Positions 1 through 5,143 of a stretch of 5,143 nt of DNA are shown here, piece after piece (the stretch's first letter is position 1; every line of letters begins with the position of its first letter). Source of the stretch: Pseudomonas sp. Its GTDB lineage: Bacteria; Pseudomonadota; Gammaproteobacteria; Pseudomonadales; Pseudomonadaceae. Where the stretch lies: assembly GCA_003527165.1 (NCBI GenBank), contig DPSI01000107.1, positions 1 through 5,143 of the forward strand, in the 5' to 3' direction. The notes beneath the pieces were generated by a model. It saw only the letters and a program-made list of their open reading frames with translations. It had not been told where the DNA came from and did not search any database. Made by a program: the position numbers and the translations under genes.

Positions 1-717
1 GTCATCTTCAAGCGTGAGCTGGGCAGTTATTTCGCGACGCCGCTCGCCTATGTTTTCATTCTGATCTTTCTGGTATTGGCCGGGGTCTTCACCTTCTATA
101 TGGGAGGATTCTACGAACGCGGCCAGGCGGATCTCATTCCTTTCTTCGGCTTCCATACCTGGCTTTACCTGTTCCTGATTCCGGCCATCGCCATGCGCCT
201 GTGGGCAGAGGAGCGCAAATCCGGCTCCATCGAGTTGCTGATGACGCTGCCTATCACCCGTTTCGAAGCAGTCACTGGCAAGTTTCTCGCGGCCTGGGTG
301 TTTGCCGGGATCGCGTTGCTGCTGACGTTCCCGATGGTCGTCACCGTCAACTATCTTGGCGAGCCGGACAATGGCGCGATCGCCGCTGGCTATTTCGGCA
401 GCTGGCTGCTGGCCGGCGCCTTTCTGGCGATCGGCTCCTGCATGTCGGCGCTGGCGAAAAACCAGGTGATCGCCTTCATCCTCGCCGTGAGCGTGTGCTT
501 CCTGTTCATCGTGAGCGGCCTGCCAATGGTGCTTGATGCCTTCGCCTGGGCGCCGCAGTGGCTGGTGGATGCGGTGGCTTCGCTGAGTTTCCTGATCCGC
601 TTCGACTCCCTCAGCAAAGGGGTTATCGACCTGCGTGACCTACTGTATTTCGTCACGCTGATCATCGCCTGGCTGGCGGCCACCGCCGTGGTCGTCGATC
701 TGAAGAAAGCGGCATAA
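1..717 (+). CDS. ABC-2 type transporter permease, GldF-like (5'-partial)
   Basis: This is the membrane permease of an ABC transporter, related to the gliding-motility permease GldF; the transported substrate is unknown. The frame is open from base 1 and 238 codons are visible before the TAA at 715-717. No plausible start with a ribosome site lies inside, and family members are about 240 residues, so only a few N-terminal codons are probably missing. Six hydrophobic segments can be seen, at about visible residues 15-34, 50-68, 95-115, 127-150, 155-177 and 215-232. Between the second and third lies the cytoplasmic segment EERKSGSIELLMTLPIT (70-86), a pattern characteristic of ABC-2 permeases that is likely to contact the ATPase. 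The gene ends ten bases before the GldG-like gene, so the two are co-transcribed. The ATP-binding subunit is not in view and is expected upstream. The TTG at 76 would cut into the first membrane segment and is not the start. The family call is confident; the role is not. Confidence 0.9.
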   Translation, partial: VIFKRELGSYFATPLAYVFILIFLVLAGVFTFYMGGFYERGQADLIPFFGFHTWLYLFLIPAIAMRLWAEERKSGSIELLMTLPITRFEAVTGKFLAAWVFAGIALLLTFPMVVTVNYLGEPDNGAIAAGYFGSWLLAGAFLAIGSCMSALAKNQVIAFILAVSVCFLFIVSGLPMVLDAFAWAPQWLVDAVASLSFLIRFDSLSKGVIDLRDLLYFVTLIIAWLAATAVVVDLKKAA

Positions 718-727
718 GGAAGCCCAC

Positions 728-2563
728 ATGAAACGAGTGATGTATTCAGGCGCCGGACTGCTGCTGATCGCATTGGCTTTCCTGGCATTCAACACGCTTT
801 CCGGCCTGGTCTTCACCGATGCCCGGCTGGACCTGACCGAGCAGAAGCTTTACACGATTTCGGAGGGTACCGAGACCATTCTCGATGAACTCGAGCAACC
901 CATCGAACTGCATTTTTTCTACTCGGACGAGGCGACCAAGGAGCTGGTGGCGCTGCGCAACTACGCCCGGCGCGTCGAGGAAACGCTGCGGGCGTACGAG
1001 CGCGAGGCTGATGGCAAGCTCAAGCTCCATGTGATCGACCCCGAGCCGTTCTCCGAAGAGGAAGATCGCGCCGCCGAACTCGGGCTGCAGGCGGTGCCGC
1101 TGAATCAGGGAGGTGACAATGTCTATTTTGGCCTCGCTGGCACCAACGCCGAGGGCCAGACGCAGAGCATCCCGTTCTTCCCGCTGGATCAGGAGGAGTT
1201 CCTCGAATACGAGATCAGTCGCCTGGTGCAGAGCCTGTCTTCGGCGCAGATGCCGGTTGTCGGTGTGCTCTCCGGGCTGCCGATCACCAGCGGATTTGAC
1301 ATGCGCACCCAGCAGGCGACGCCCCCCTGGATGGTGCTGGAGGATATTCGTCAGCTGTTTCATATCGAGAGTCTCAAGCGCGACGTCGACATGATTCCGG
1401 CCAGCGTATCGGTGCTGATGCTGGTGCATCCCAAGGAGCTGCCGGAACAGACGCTGTACGCCATCGACCAGTTCGTCATGCGCGGCGGCAAATTGCTGGT
1501 GTTTCTCGATCCGTACAGCGAAGCCGATCCGGGCATGGGCATCGGGCCGGGTGAGTTCGGCGAGGCCAAATCATCGGATCTGGAACCCTTGTTCCAGGCC
1601 TGGGGCGTGCGCATGGCGCCCGACCAGGTGGTGGCCGATGCCTCCTATGCGATGTCCGTCGGGGTGGGTGCCGAGCGCCGTCCGGTCCGGCATCCGGGCT
1701 GGCTGAACCTGCCGCAGCGCACCATGGACGTCGAGGACATCACCACGGCCTCGTTGGAAAGCCTGACCATGGCGACCGCTGGTTTCCTCGAGCCGCTGGA
1801 AGACGCAACGACCCGTTTCACCCCCCTGATCCAGAGCTCCAGCTATGCCATGCCGGTCGAGGCGGGGCGCTTCGCGACGCTGGATAATCCCGAGGAGCTG
1901 CTGCGTGATCTGGAGCCCACGGGTGAGCGGTATACGCTTGCGGCGCGTATCCAGGGACCGGCGCAGTCGGCCTATCCGGATGGCATCGAAGGCCGCAAGG
2001 ACGGCCTGAAGGAAAGCGCCAGCATCAACGTTATCGCCGTGGCGGATACCGATCTGCTGGCCGATCGGATGTGGGTGCAGATACAGGATTTCTTCGGGCA
2101 ACGCATGCCGCAGCCTTGGGCCGACAACGGCACCTTCGTGGTCAATGCGCTGGATAACCTGTCCGGCACCGACGCGTTGATCAGCGTCCGGTCGCGGGGT
2201 CGCTTCGCCCGGCCATTCGTGGTGGTCGAGGAATTGCAGCGGCAGGCCGAGAATCGCTACCGGGAAAAGGAGGAGGTGCTGCAGCAACGTCTGGCCGGCA
2301 CTGAGGCGCAGCTTGCCGAATTGCAGGGCCCGGATGCGGAAGGCGCGATAGAACTTACGGCCGAGCAACAGACCGCGCTGCAAGGTTACATGCAGGAGAA
2401 ACTGCGCATTCGCAAGGAGTTGCGCGAGGTGCGTTATCAGCTCAACGCCGATATCGAAGAGCTGGGACGGATGTTGAAGTTCTTCAACATCGCCCTGGTT
2501 CCGTTGGTGCTGACGCTGGGCGTGCTACTGCGGTGGTTGTGGCGTCGACGCAGGACCGGCTGA
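728..2563 (+). CDS. GldG-family ABC transporter auxiliary protein
   Basis: This is a membrane-anchored auxiliary component of the GldFG-type ABC system (the family described as 'ABC-type uncharacterized transport system involved in gliding motility, auxiliary component'). It has 611 residues: an N-terminal membrane anchor at about 7-29, then the conserved start of the extracytoplasmic region, RLDLTEQKLYTISEGT (33-48). A large soluble domain runs to about 495 and includes the family-like stretch DNGTFVVNALDNLSG (466-480). A charged, heptad-like region (about 499-583) probably forms a coiled coil. A second membrane helix (about 585-605) ends in a basic tail, RRRR. With both ends anchored, the bulk should face the periplasm. 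The start at 728 is set by AAGGAAG at 716-722, five bases upstream and overlapping the permease stop. In related bacteria a DUF4340 protein often follows; none is present here. No catalytic residues can be assigned and the biological role is unknown. The frame is intact, with no sign of decay. Confidence 0.92.
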   Translation: MKRVMYSGAGLLLIALAFLAFNTLSGLVFTDARLDLTEQKLYTISEGTETILDELEQPIELHFFYSDEATKELVALRNYARRVEETLRAYEREADGKLKLHVIDPEPFSEEEDRAAELGLQAVPLNQGGDNVYFGLAGTNAEGQTQSIPFFPLDQEEFLEYEISRLVQSLSSAQMPVVGVLSGLPITSGFDMRTQQATPPWMVLEDIRQLFHIESLKRDVDMIPASVSVLMLVHPKELPEQTLYAIDQFVMRGGKLLVFLDPYSEADPGMGIGPGEFGEAKSSDLEPLFQAWGVRMAPDQVVADASYAMSVGVGAERRPVRHPGWLNLPQRTMDVEDITTASLESLTMATAGFLEPLEDATTRFTPLIQSSSYAMPVEAGRFATLDNPEELLRDLEPTGERYTLAARIQGPAQSAYPDGIEGRKDGLKESASINVIAVADTDLLADRMWVQIQDFFGQRMPQPWADNGTFVVNALDNLSGTDALISVRSRGRFARPFVVVEELQRQAENRYREKEEVLQQRLAGTEAQLAELQGPDAEGAIELTAEQQTALQGYMQEKLRIRKELREVRYQLNADIEELGRMLKFFNIALVPLVLTLGVLLRWLWRRRRTG

Positions 2564-2575
2564 TCGTTTTCGTCA

Positions 2576-2598
2576 GGGAGCGTGGGGTGGCTGCTCCC
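2576..2598. repeat. REP-like short inverted repeat
   Basis: GGGAGC (2576-2581) and GCTCCC (2593-2598) are exact reverse complements separated by 11 bases of GT-rich sequence, starting 13 bases after the GldG-like stop codon. The GGGAGC...GCTCCC form resembles the extragenic palindromic elements common between Pseudomonas genes. No T-run follows, so it is a poor classical terminator, but it could protect the mRNA 3' end. One copy cannot prove that it belongs to a repeat family. Confidence 0.4.
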
Positions 2599-2663
2599 GC
2601 CTCGGTTACCGGCACAGGCCAAAAGGGGTGTGTGCCTAGCCCTGGCCCGACTCGCTGTCCATT

Positions 2664-2677
2664 GGAGGCCATCCTCC
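2664..2677. repeat. Short inverted repeat GGAGG-CCAT-CCTCC
   Basis: Five-base arms GGAGG (2664-2668) and CCTCC (2673-2677) flank the four bases CCAT. On the minus strand it places AGGAGG directly against an ATG, which mimics a start signal without usable spacing. It abuts the 54-bp inverted repeat and may be part of the same element or a chance hairpin. Confidence 0.3.
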
Positions 2678-2730
2678 TGGTTTCTGTACGAGAAGTGCCT
2701 GCGCTCGGTGATTTTTCGTACAGAACCTAG
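2677..2730. repeat. 54-bp interrupted inverted repeat, possible mobile-element remnant or MITE
   Basis: The left arm CTGGTTTCTGTACGAGAA (2677-2694) matches the reverse complement of the right arm (2713-2730) at 15 of 18 positions without gaps. This includes the 10-base core TTCTGTACGA (2682-2691) against TCGTACAGAA (2716-2725). The 18-base spacer is itself partly symmetric around the same centre, between 2703 and 2704. Arms of this length look like insertion-sequence ends brought together, a miniature transposable element, a protein-binding site, or a strong transcript hairpin for the end of the upstream operon. No transposase fragment and no obvious target-site duplication is seen. The symmetry is directly visible; the identity is not established. 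Confidence 0.6.
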
Positions 2731-2775
2731 CGCCGCGCGATCGTGTTATCGATGGTTGCAAAAAACTCGAAGAAT

Positions 2776-2797
2776 CAGGATTTTCCTGTTCTATACT
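2776..2797 (+). promoter_or_regulatory. Probable promoter of the cold-shock gene with overlapping palindrome
   Basis: TATACT at 2792-2797 is a good -10 hexamer, and the flanking DNA from about 2756 is AT-rich relative to its surroundings. Transcription would begin near 2804. No convincing -35 hexamer exists at 16-18 bases; TTGCAA (2756-2761) is too far away. The inverted repeat CAGGA-TTT-TCCTG (2776-2788) sits just upstream of the -10, where an activator or repressor could bind. This is the only promoter-like site found before the cold-shock gene. Confidence 0.45.
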
Positions 2798-2803
2798 CGT
2801 CGG

Positions 2804-2926
2804 CGATCGACCTGAAACGCCCTTGTCACGCCTGCTCCAGTGTATTGCCGGCGGACGCTTCAGCGAGTCAGGCCTGATCGTGCCTCCCCGAATGGGAATA
2901 ATAAGAATCGAGTTGGAGAAGTAGGA
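2804..2926 (+). promoter_or_regulatory. Long 5' leader of the cold-shock gene
   Basis: If transcription starts near 2804, the mRNA has an untranslated leader of roughly 120 bases, with no gene in it. Cold-shock mRNAs of the CspA type are known for long structured leaders that control stability and translation with temperature. Here the leader includes the perfect palindrome TCAGGCCTGA (2868-2877), followed by an unpaired-looking, purine-rich stretch that ends in the ribosome site GGAG (2915-2918). Temperature control is an inference from the family and the leader length, not something the sequence proves. Confidence 0.4.
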
Positions 2927-3136
2927 ATGGCTGAGCGCGAGACTGGAACCGTCAAGTGGTTCAACGATGCCAAGGGTTATGGATTCATCCAGCGTGGTAG
3001 TGGTGCGGATGTGTTTGTTCACTACCAGGCTATTCGTGGCGAAGGCCACCGTTCTCTGGCCGAAGGTCAGCAGGTGGAATTCTCGGTCACCCAGGGCCAG
3101 AAGGGCCTGCAGGCCGAGGACGTGGCAGGGCTCTGA
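2927..3136 (+). CDS. Cold-shock domain protein (CspA family)
   Basis: This small cytoplasmic single-stranded RNA/DNA-binding protein probably acts as an RNA chaperone that melts secondary structure or prevents transcription termination. Its 69 residues form one cold-shock domain, the usual family length. The aromatic binding surface is visible: GTVKWFN (7-13), the RNP1 motif KGYGFI (16-21) and the RNP2 motif VFVHY (29-33), then the closing strands up to GLQAEDV (60-66). RNP2 ends in Tyr33, where the classical E. coli form has Phe; I recall this variant from pseudomonad paralogues. The ATG at 2927 is chosen because GGAG (2915-2918) lies eight bases upstream and the protein starts in the family manner ([12 protein letters not shown]). 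An in-frame extension back to 2840 lacks family similarity and uses a non-ATG start. It is a single-gene unit with its own promoter and terminator. Pseudomonads carry several paralogues, so I give no symbol, and cold induction is not certain. Confidence 0.95.
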   Translation: MAERETGTVKWFNDAKGYGFIQRGSGADVFVHYQAIRGEGHRSLAEGQQVEFSVTQGQKGLQAEDVAGL

Positions 3137-3157
3137 TTGCCGGCTGCGGACACAGCA

Positions 3158-3177
3158 AGCCTGTCGGTAGGCAGGCT
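3158..3177 (+). repeat. Hairpin in the cold-shock gene 3' region
   Basis: AGCCTGTC (3158-3165) pairs with GGCAGGCT (3170-3177) across a GGTA loop, giving eight pairs including one G-T. It lies 21 bases after the stop codon and 11 bases before the terminator stem, with no T-run of its own. It probably stabilises the 3' end of the transcript. Confidence 0.5.
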
Positions 3178-3188
3178 CAACTGCTGAC

Positions 3189-3220
3189 AAAGCCCTGGCC
3201 TTTGGCCGGGGCTTTTGTTT
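3189..3220 (+). terminator. Rho-independent terminator of the cold-shock gene
   Basis: AAAGCCCTGGCC (3189-3200) pairs with GGCCGGGGCTTT (3204-3215) around a TTT loop, giving a 12-pair stem with one G-T pair. It is followed by TGTTT, so the descending arm runs into CTTTTGTTTG. The stem is GC-rich at its core and sits 52 bases beyond the stop codon. This is a textbook intrinsic terminator in the plus direction. The AAA at its foot also gives a weaker T-run on the opposite strand. Confidence 0.88.
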
Positions 3221-3312
3221 GATTGGCTATCGATTAGTCAGAGCGAGCCGATGCTGAGGATTCCCTTGTCCAAGCCGCATGCGCCGGAACGGGTCTTTCA
3301 TAAAGCCATAAA

Positions 3313-3348
3313 AGCGAAGCCCCGCCAAAGGCGGGGCTCTTCATCGCT
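3313..3348 (-). terminator. Rho-independent terminator of the ETF:ubiquinone oxidoreductase gene
   Basis: Read on the minus strand, AGCCCCGCC and GGCGGGGCT pair perfectly around a TTT loop (3318-3338). The stem can extend with AGCGA/TCGCT (3344-3348 with 3313-3317) if five bases (3339-3343) bulge out. The descending arm is followed by TTTATGG, a short T-run. It lies 22 bases past the stop codon, in the right place to end the minus-strand transcript. Confidence 0.82.
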
Positions 3349-3366
3349 CCAGAAGGCGCCTTCTGG
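3349..3366. repeat. Perfect 18-bp palindrome beside the oxidoreductase stop codon
   Basis: CCAGAAGGCGCCTTCTGG is an exact palindrome with no spacer, three bases beyond the TAA stop on the minus strand and directly next to the terminator stem. Without a loop, an RNA hairpin would need to open its central bases. Double-stranded it could be a protein site. It most probably belongs to the transcript 3' end structure. Confidence 0.7.
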
Positions 3367-3369
3367 CTG

Positions 3370-5025
3370 TTACATGTTGGGGTAGTTGGGTCCCCCGGTA
3401 CCTTCCGGCGCTACCCAGGTGATGTTCTGCGCGGGGTCCTTGATGTCGCAGGTCTTGCAGTGCACGCAGTTCTGCGCGTTGATCTGGAAGCGCTTGCCGC
3501 CATCGTCATTGTCGACCACTTCATAGACGCCAGCCGGGCAGTAGCGCTGGGCGGGCTCGTCATACAGGGGCAGGTTCTTCTCGATCGGAATACTCGGATC
3601 GGTCAGCTTGAGATGGACCGGCTGCTCCTCTTCATGGTTGGTGTTGGAAAGAAATACCGAGCTGAGCTTGTCGAAGCTGAGCTTGCCGTCAGGCTTGGGG
3701 TAATCGATCTTCTTCGATTCGGCTGCGGTCTTCAGGCACGCATAATCCGGCTTGGTGTCGTGCAAGGTGAACGGAATCTTGCCGCTGAAGATGTTCTGAT
3801 CGATGAAGTTGAACGCACCGCCCTTGACTGCGCCCCACTTGTGAATCGCTGCGCCGAAGTTGCGGCTGGCATACAGCTCCTGGTAAAGCCAGCTGGCCTT
3901 GAAGCCTTCTTCGTAGCCGGTCAGCTCGTCTCCGCCCTCACGACCGGCGAACAAGGCGTCGGCCACTGCCTCAGCGGCCAGCATGCCGGATTTCATCGCG
4001 GTATGGCTGCCCTTGATCTTGGCGAAGTTCAGCGTGCCGGCATCGCAGCCAATCAGTGCACCGCCATTGAAGATCATCTTGGGTAGCGAATTGATGCCGC
4101 CCTTGGCGATGGCGCGCGCACCGTAGGAGACACGCTTGCCGCCCTCGAGATACTGCTTGATCACCGGGTGATGCTTGTAGCGCTGGAATTCGTCGAACGG
4201 AGAGAGGAACGGGTTGCTGTACGACAGATCGACGATCAGGCCGACCACGACCTGGTTGTTCTCGATGTGATAGAGGAACGAACCGCCCGTGTTCTCGTCG
4301 TTAAGCGGCCAGCCTGCGGTATGCACCACCAGGCCTGCTTCGTGTTTCGCGGGATCGATATCCCAGAGCTCCTTGATACCGATGCCGTAATGCTGCGGGT
4401 CGACATTGGCATTGAGCTGGAAACGGTTGATCAGCTGTTTGCCGATATGGCCTCGGCAGCCTTCGGCGAACAGGGTGTACTTGGCTCGCAACTCCATCCC
4501 CGGGGTGTACATGCCTTCCTTCGGATTGCCTTCACGGTCCACGCCCAGATCACCGGTGAGGATGCCGCGAACCACGCCTTGTTCATCGATGAGCGCTTCC
4601 TGAGCAGCGAAGCCGGGATAAATCTCGACACCGAGGTTTTCGGCCTGCTGCGCCAGCCAGCGGCAAAGATTGCCCAGGGAAATGATGTAATTGCCTTCGT
4701 TGTGCATGGTCTTCGGGACCAGTGCGTTAGGCAGCTTGCGAGCGGCTTCGGCGCTCTTGAGCAAGTAGATGTCGTCGCGCTTGACCGGCGTATTCAGCGG
4801 CGCTTCGAGTTCTTTCCAGTTGGGAAAGAGTTCATTGAGCGCGCGCGGCTCGAACACGGCGCCAGACAGGATATGGGCGCCTACTTCGGAACCCTTCTCA
4901 ACGACGCAGACGCTGATTTCCTTTCCGGCATCGGCGGCTCGTTGCTTCAGTCGGCAGGCAGCGGACAGGCCCGCGGGGCCGGCGCCGACGATGACTACGT
5001 CGAATTCCATGTATTCGCGTTCCAT
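3370..5025 (-). CDS. Electron-transfer flavoprotein:ubiquinone oxidoreductase (ETF-QO)
   Basis: This enzyme takes electrons from reduced ETF, fed by acyl-CoA and amino-acid dehydrogenases, and passes them through FAD and a 4Fe-4S cluster to membrane ubiquinone. It acts as a peripheral protein on the inner face of the membrane. Its 551 residues are full length for bacterial forms. The FAD-binding Rossmann motif GAGPAG lies at 14-19, with the ribose-binding acidic residue probably Glu43. Family blocks include FAEGCRG (186-192), GGINSLPK (309-316), LIGCDAG (324-330) and KIKGSHTAMKSG (336-347). The cluster ligands are Cys496, Cys520, Cys523 and Cys526, in the expected C-x23-C-x2-C-x2-C arrangement within a ferredoxin-like C-terminus. 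The start at 5025 is supported by AGGAG seven bases upstream; the alternative Met6 (5010) has no such site. No defect is seen. In pseudomonads etfB-etfA usually lie divergently upstream, which would be just beyond the window's right end. The function is very secure. Confidence 0.98.
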   Translation of the reverse strand: MEREYMEFDVVIVGAGPAGLSAACRLKQRAADAGKEISVCVVEKGSEVGAHILSGAVFEPRALNELFPNWKELEAPLNTPVKRDDIYLLKSAEAARKLPNALVPKTMHNEGNYIISLGNLCRWLAQQAENLGVEIYPGFAAQEALIDEQGVVRGILTGDLGVDREGNPKEGMYTPGMELRAKYTLFAEGCRGHIGKQLINRFQLNANVDPQHYGIGIKELWDIDPAKHEAGLVVHTAGWPLNDENTGGSFLYHIENNQVVVGLIVDLSYSNPFLSPFDEFQRYKHHPVIKQYLEGGKRVSYGARAIAKGGINSLPKMIFNGGALIGCDAGTLNFAKIKGSHTAMKSGMLAAEAVADALFAGREGGDELTGYEEGFKASWLYQELYASRNFGAAIHKWGAVKGGAFNFIDQNIFSGKIPFTLHDTKPDYACLKTAAESKKIDYPKPDGKLSFDKLSSVFLSNTNHEEEQPVHLKLTDPSIPIEKNLPLYDEPAQRYCPAGVYEVVDNDDGGKRFQINAQNCVHCKTCDIKDPAQNITWVAPEGTGGPNYPNM

Positions 5026-5032
5026 TGGCTAT

Positions 5033-5037
5033 CTCCT
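5033..5037 (-). promoter_or_regulatory. Ribosome binding site that fixes the ETF-QO start
   Basis: AGGAG on the minus strand lies seven bases before the ATG at 5025. It decides between that ATG and the in-frame ATG 15 bases later, which has no Shine-Dalgarno sequence at a workable distance. Confidence 0.85.
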
Positions 5038-5085
5038 ACTCAAGGCTTGAATGTTTTATAGATGGTGGAGGGCTGGATCGTTTCC

Positions 5086-5114
5086 CTGACCAAGCCGAGC
5101 TGCGGCATTATATA
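5086..5114 (+). promoter_or_regulatory. Possible weak divergent promoter facing out of the window
   Basis: On the plus strand CTGACC (5086-5091) and TATATA (5109-5114) are 17 bases apart, each matching four of six consensus bases. Their -10 overlaps the -10 of the ETF-QO promoter on the other strand. The site would drive a gene to the right of the window, plausibly etfB as in other pseudomonads. The AT-rich symmetric core makes chance matches likely, so this is tentative. Confidence 0.25.
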
Positions 5115-5135
5115 TAGACGCCGGAAAGGGTCCAA
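5107..5135 (-). promoter_or_regulatory. Sigma-70 type promoter of the ETF-QO gene
   Basis: On the minus strand TTGGAC (5130-5135) and a perfect TATAAT (5107-5112) are separated by exactly 17 bases, close to the housekeeping consensus. Transcription should begin near 5100, giving a leader of about 75 bases before the ATG. Such a strong match suggests steady, high expression. No operator with clear symmetry is seen overlapping it. Confidence 0.8.
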
Positions 5136-5143
5136 TACAAACG

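Larger units (their letters stand above)
2564..2926. other. 363-bp intergenic region with structured repeats and csp leader
   Basis: I find no believable gene on either strand here. The short open frames have no good ribosome site in the right place, or they run through inverted repeats and out into neighbouring genes. From left to right it holds a REP-like inverted repeat (2576-2598), a small GGAGG/CCTCC repeat (2664-2677), a 54-bp interrupted inverted repeat (2677-2730), an AT-rich promoter-like zone (about 2756-2797) and a leader of about 120 bases before the cold-shock gene. No typical hairpin plus T-run terminator for the upstream operon is visible, so one of the inverted repeats may do that job. 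Confidence 0.7.

Noticed and set aside
1571..2383. A 270-codon open frame on the minus strand inside the GldG-like gene
   Set aside because: It is antisense to a complete coding gene, rich in Arg, Gly and His as expected of a shadow frame, and has no family resemblance.
2484..2672. A 62-codon minus-strand frame with AGGAGG touching its ATG
   Set aside because: There is no spacing between the purine run and the ATG, the signal is part of a small palindrome, and the frame runs antisense into the GldG-like gene.
2756..2784. TTGCAA with GATTTT as a promoter pair for the cold-shock gene
   Set aside because: The -10 match is poor compared with TATACT at 2792, which fits better even without a strong -35.
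2840..2926. N-terminal extension of the cold-shock protein by 29 residues
   Set aside because: The extension uses a non-ATG start, lacks resemblance to cold-shock proteins, and the ATG at 2927 has a well-spaced GGAG and the usual protein start.
2636..3190. A 184-codon minus-strand frame covering the cold-shock gene
   Set aside because: It crosses the promoter, leader and the whole cold-shock gene in antisense, and its protein shows no domain.
3440..3500. Cysteine-rich end of the oxidoreductase considered as a separate ferredoxin
   Set aside because: The cysteines are in frame with the flavoprotein and match the 4Fe-4S cluster position built into ETF-QO.
4168..5061. A 297-codon open frame on the plus strand opposite ETF-QO
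   Set aside because: It lies fully antisense to a secure gene, its translation has no recognisable domain, and GC-rich third-position bias produces such long antisense frames routinely.

Overview
The window looks like chromosomal DNA from a pseudomonad-type gammaproteobacterium, possibly of the Pseudomonas stutzeri/Stutzerimonas group. This rests on the GC-rich codon use, the style of the cold-shock protein and the ETF:ubiquinone oxidoreductase, and GC-rich terminators; no phylogenetic test was possible. It holds four protein genes and no RNA genes, CRISPR array, intact insertion sequence or phage gene.

Layout. Positions 1-717 (+) carry the 3' part of an ABC-2 type permease of the GldF type, with its start just outside the window. 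A 10-bp gap leads to a GldG-type ABC-transporter auxiliary protein at 728-2563 (+). These two form one operon, and the ATPase partner is expected upstream of the window. Then comes a 363-bp gene-free stretch (2564-2926). It contains a REP-like hairpin, a striking 54-bp inverted repeat centred at about 2703.5, a probable promoter and a long leader. The leader precedes a 69-residue cold-shock-domain protein at 2927-3136 (+), which ends in a hairpin followed by an intrinsic terminator. From the other side, a complete 551-residue electron-transfer flavoprotein:ubiquinone oxidoreductase (3370-5025, -) converges on it. That gene has its own terminator, an 18-bp perfect palindrome next to its stop codon, a clear Shine-Dalgarno and a near-consensus sigma-70 promoter at 5107-5135.

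How the parts work. The permease and the GldG-like protein probably form a membrane complex with an ATPase; its substrate in non-gliding bacteria is not established. The cold-shock protein is a single-stranded nucleic acid binder or RNA chaperone. The ETF:ubiquinone oxidoreductase passes electrons from reduced ETF (from fatty-acid and amino-acid dehydrogenases) to the quinone pool. The three units look functionally unrelated. I see no convincing new multi-gene system. The most interesting unexplained material is the small non-coding structure between 2564 and 2926, especially the 54-bp inverted repeat, together with the GldFG-type operon of unknown role.
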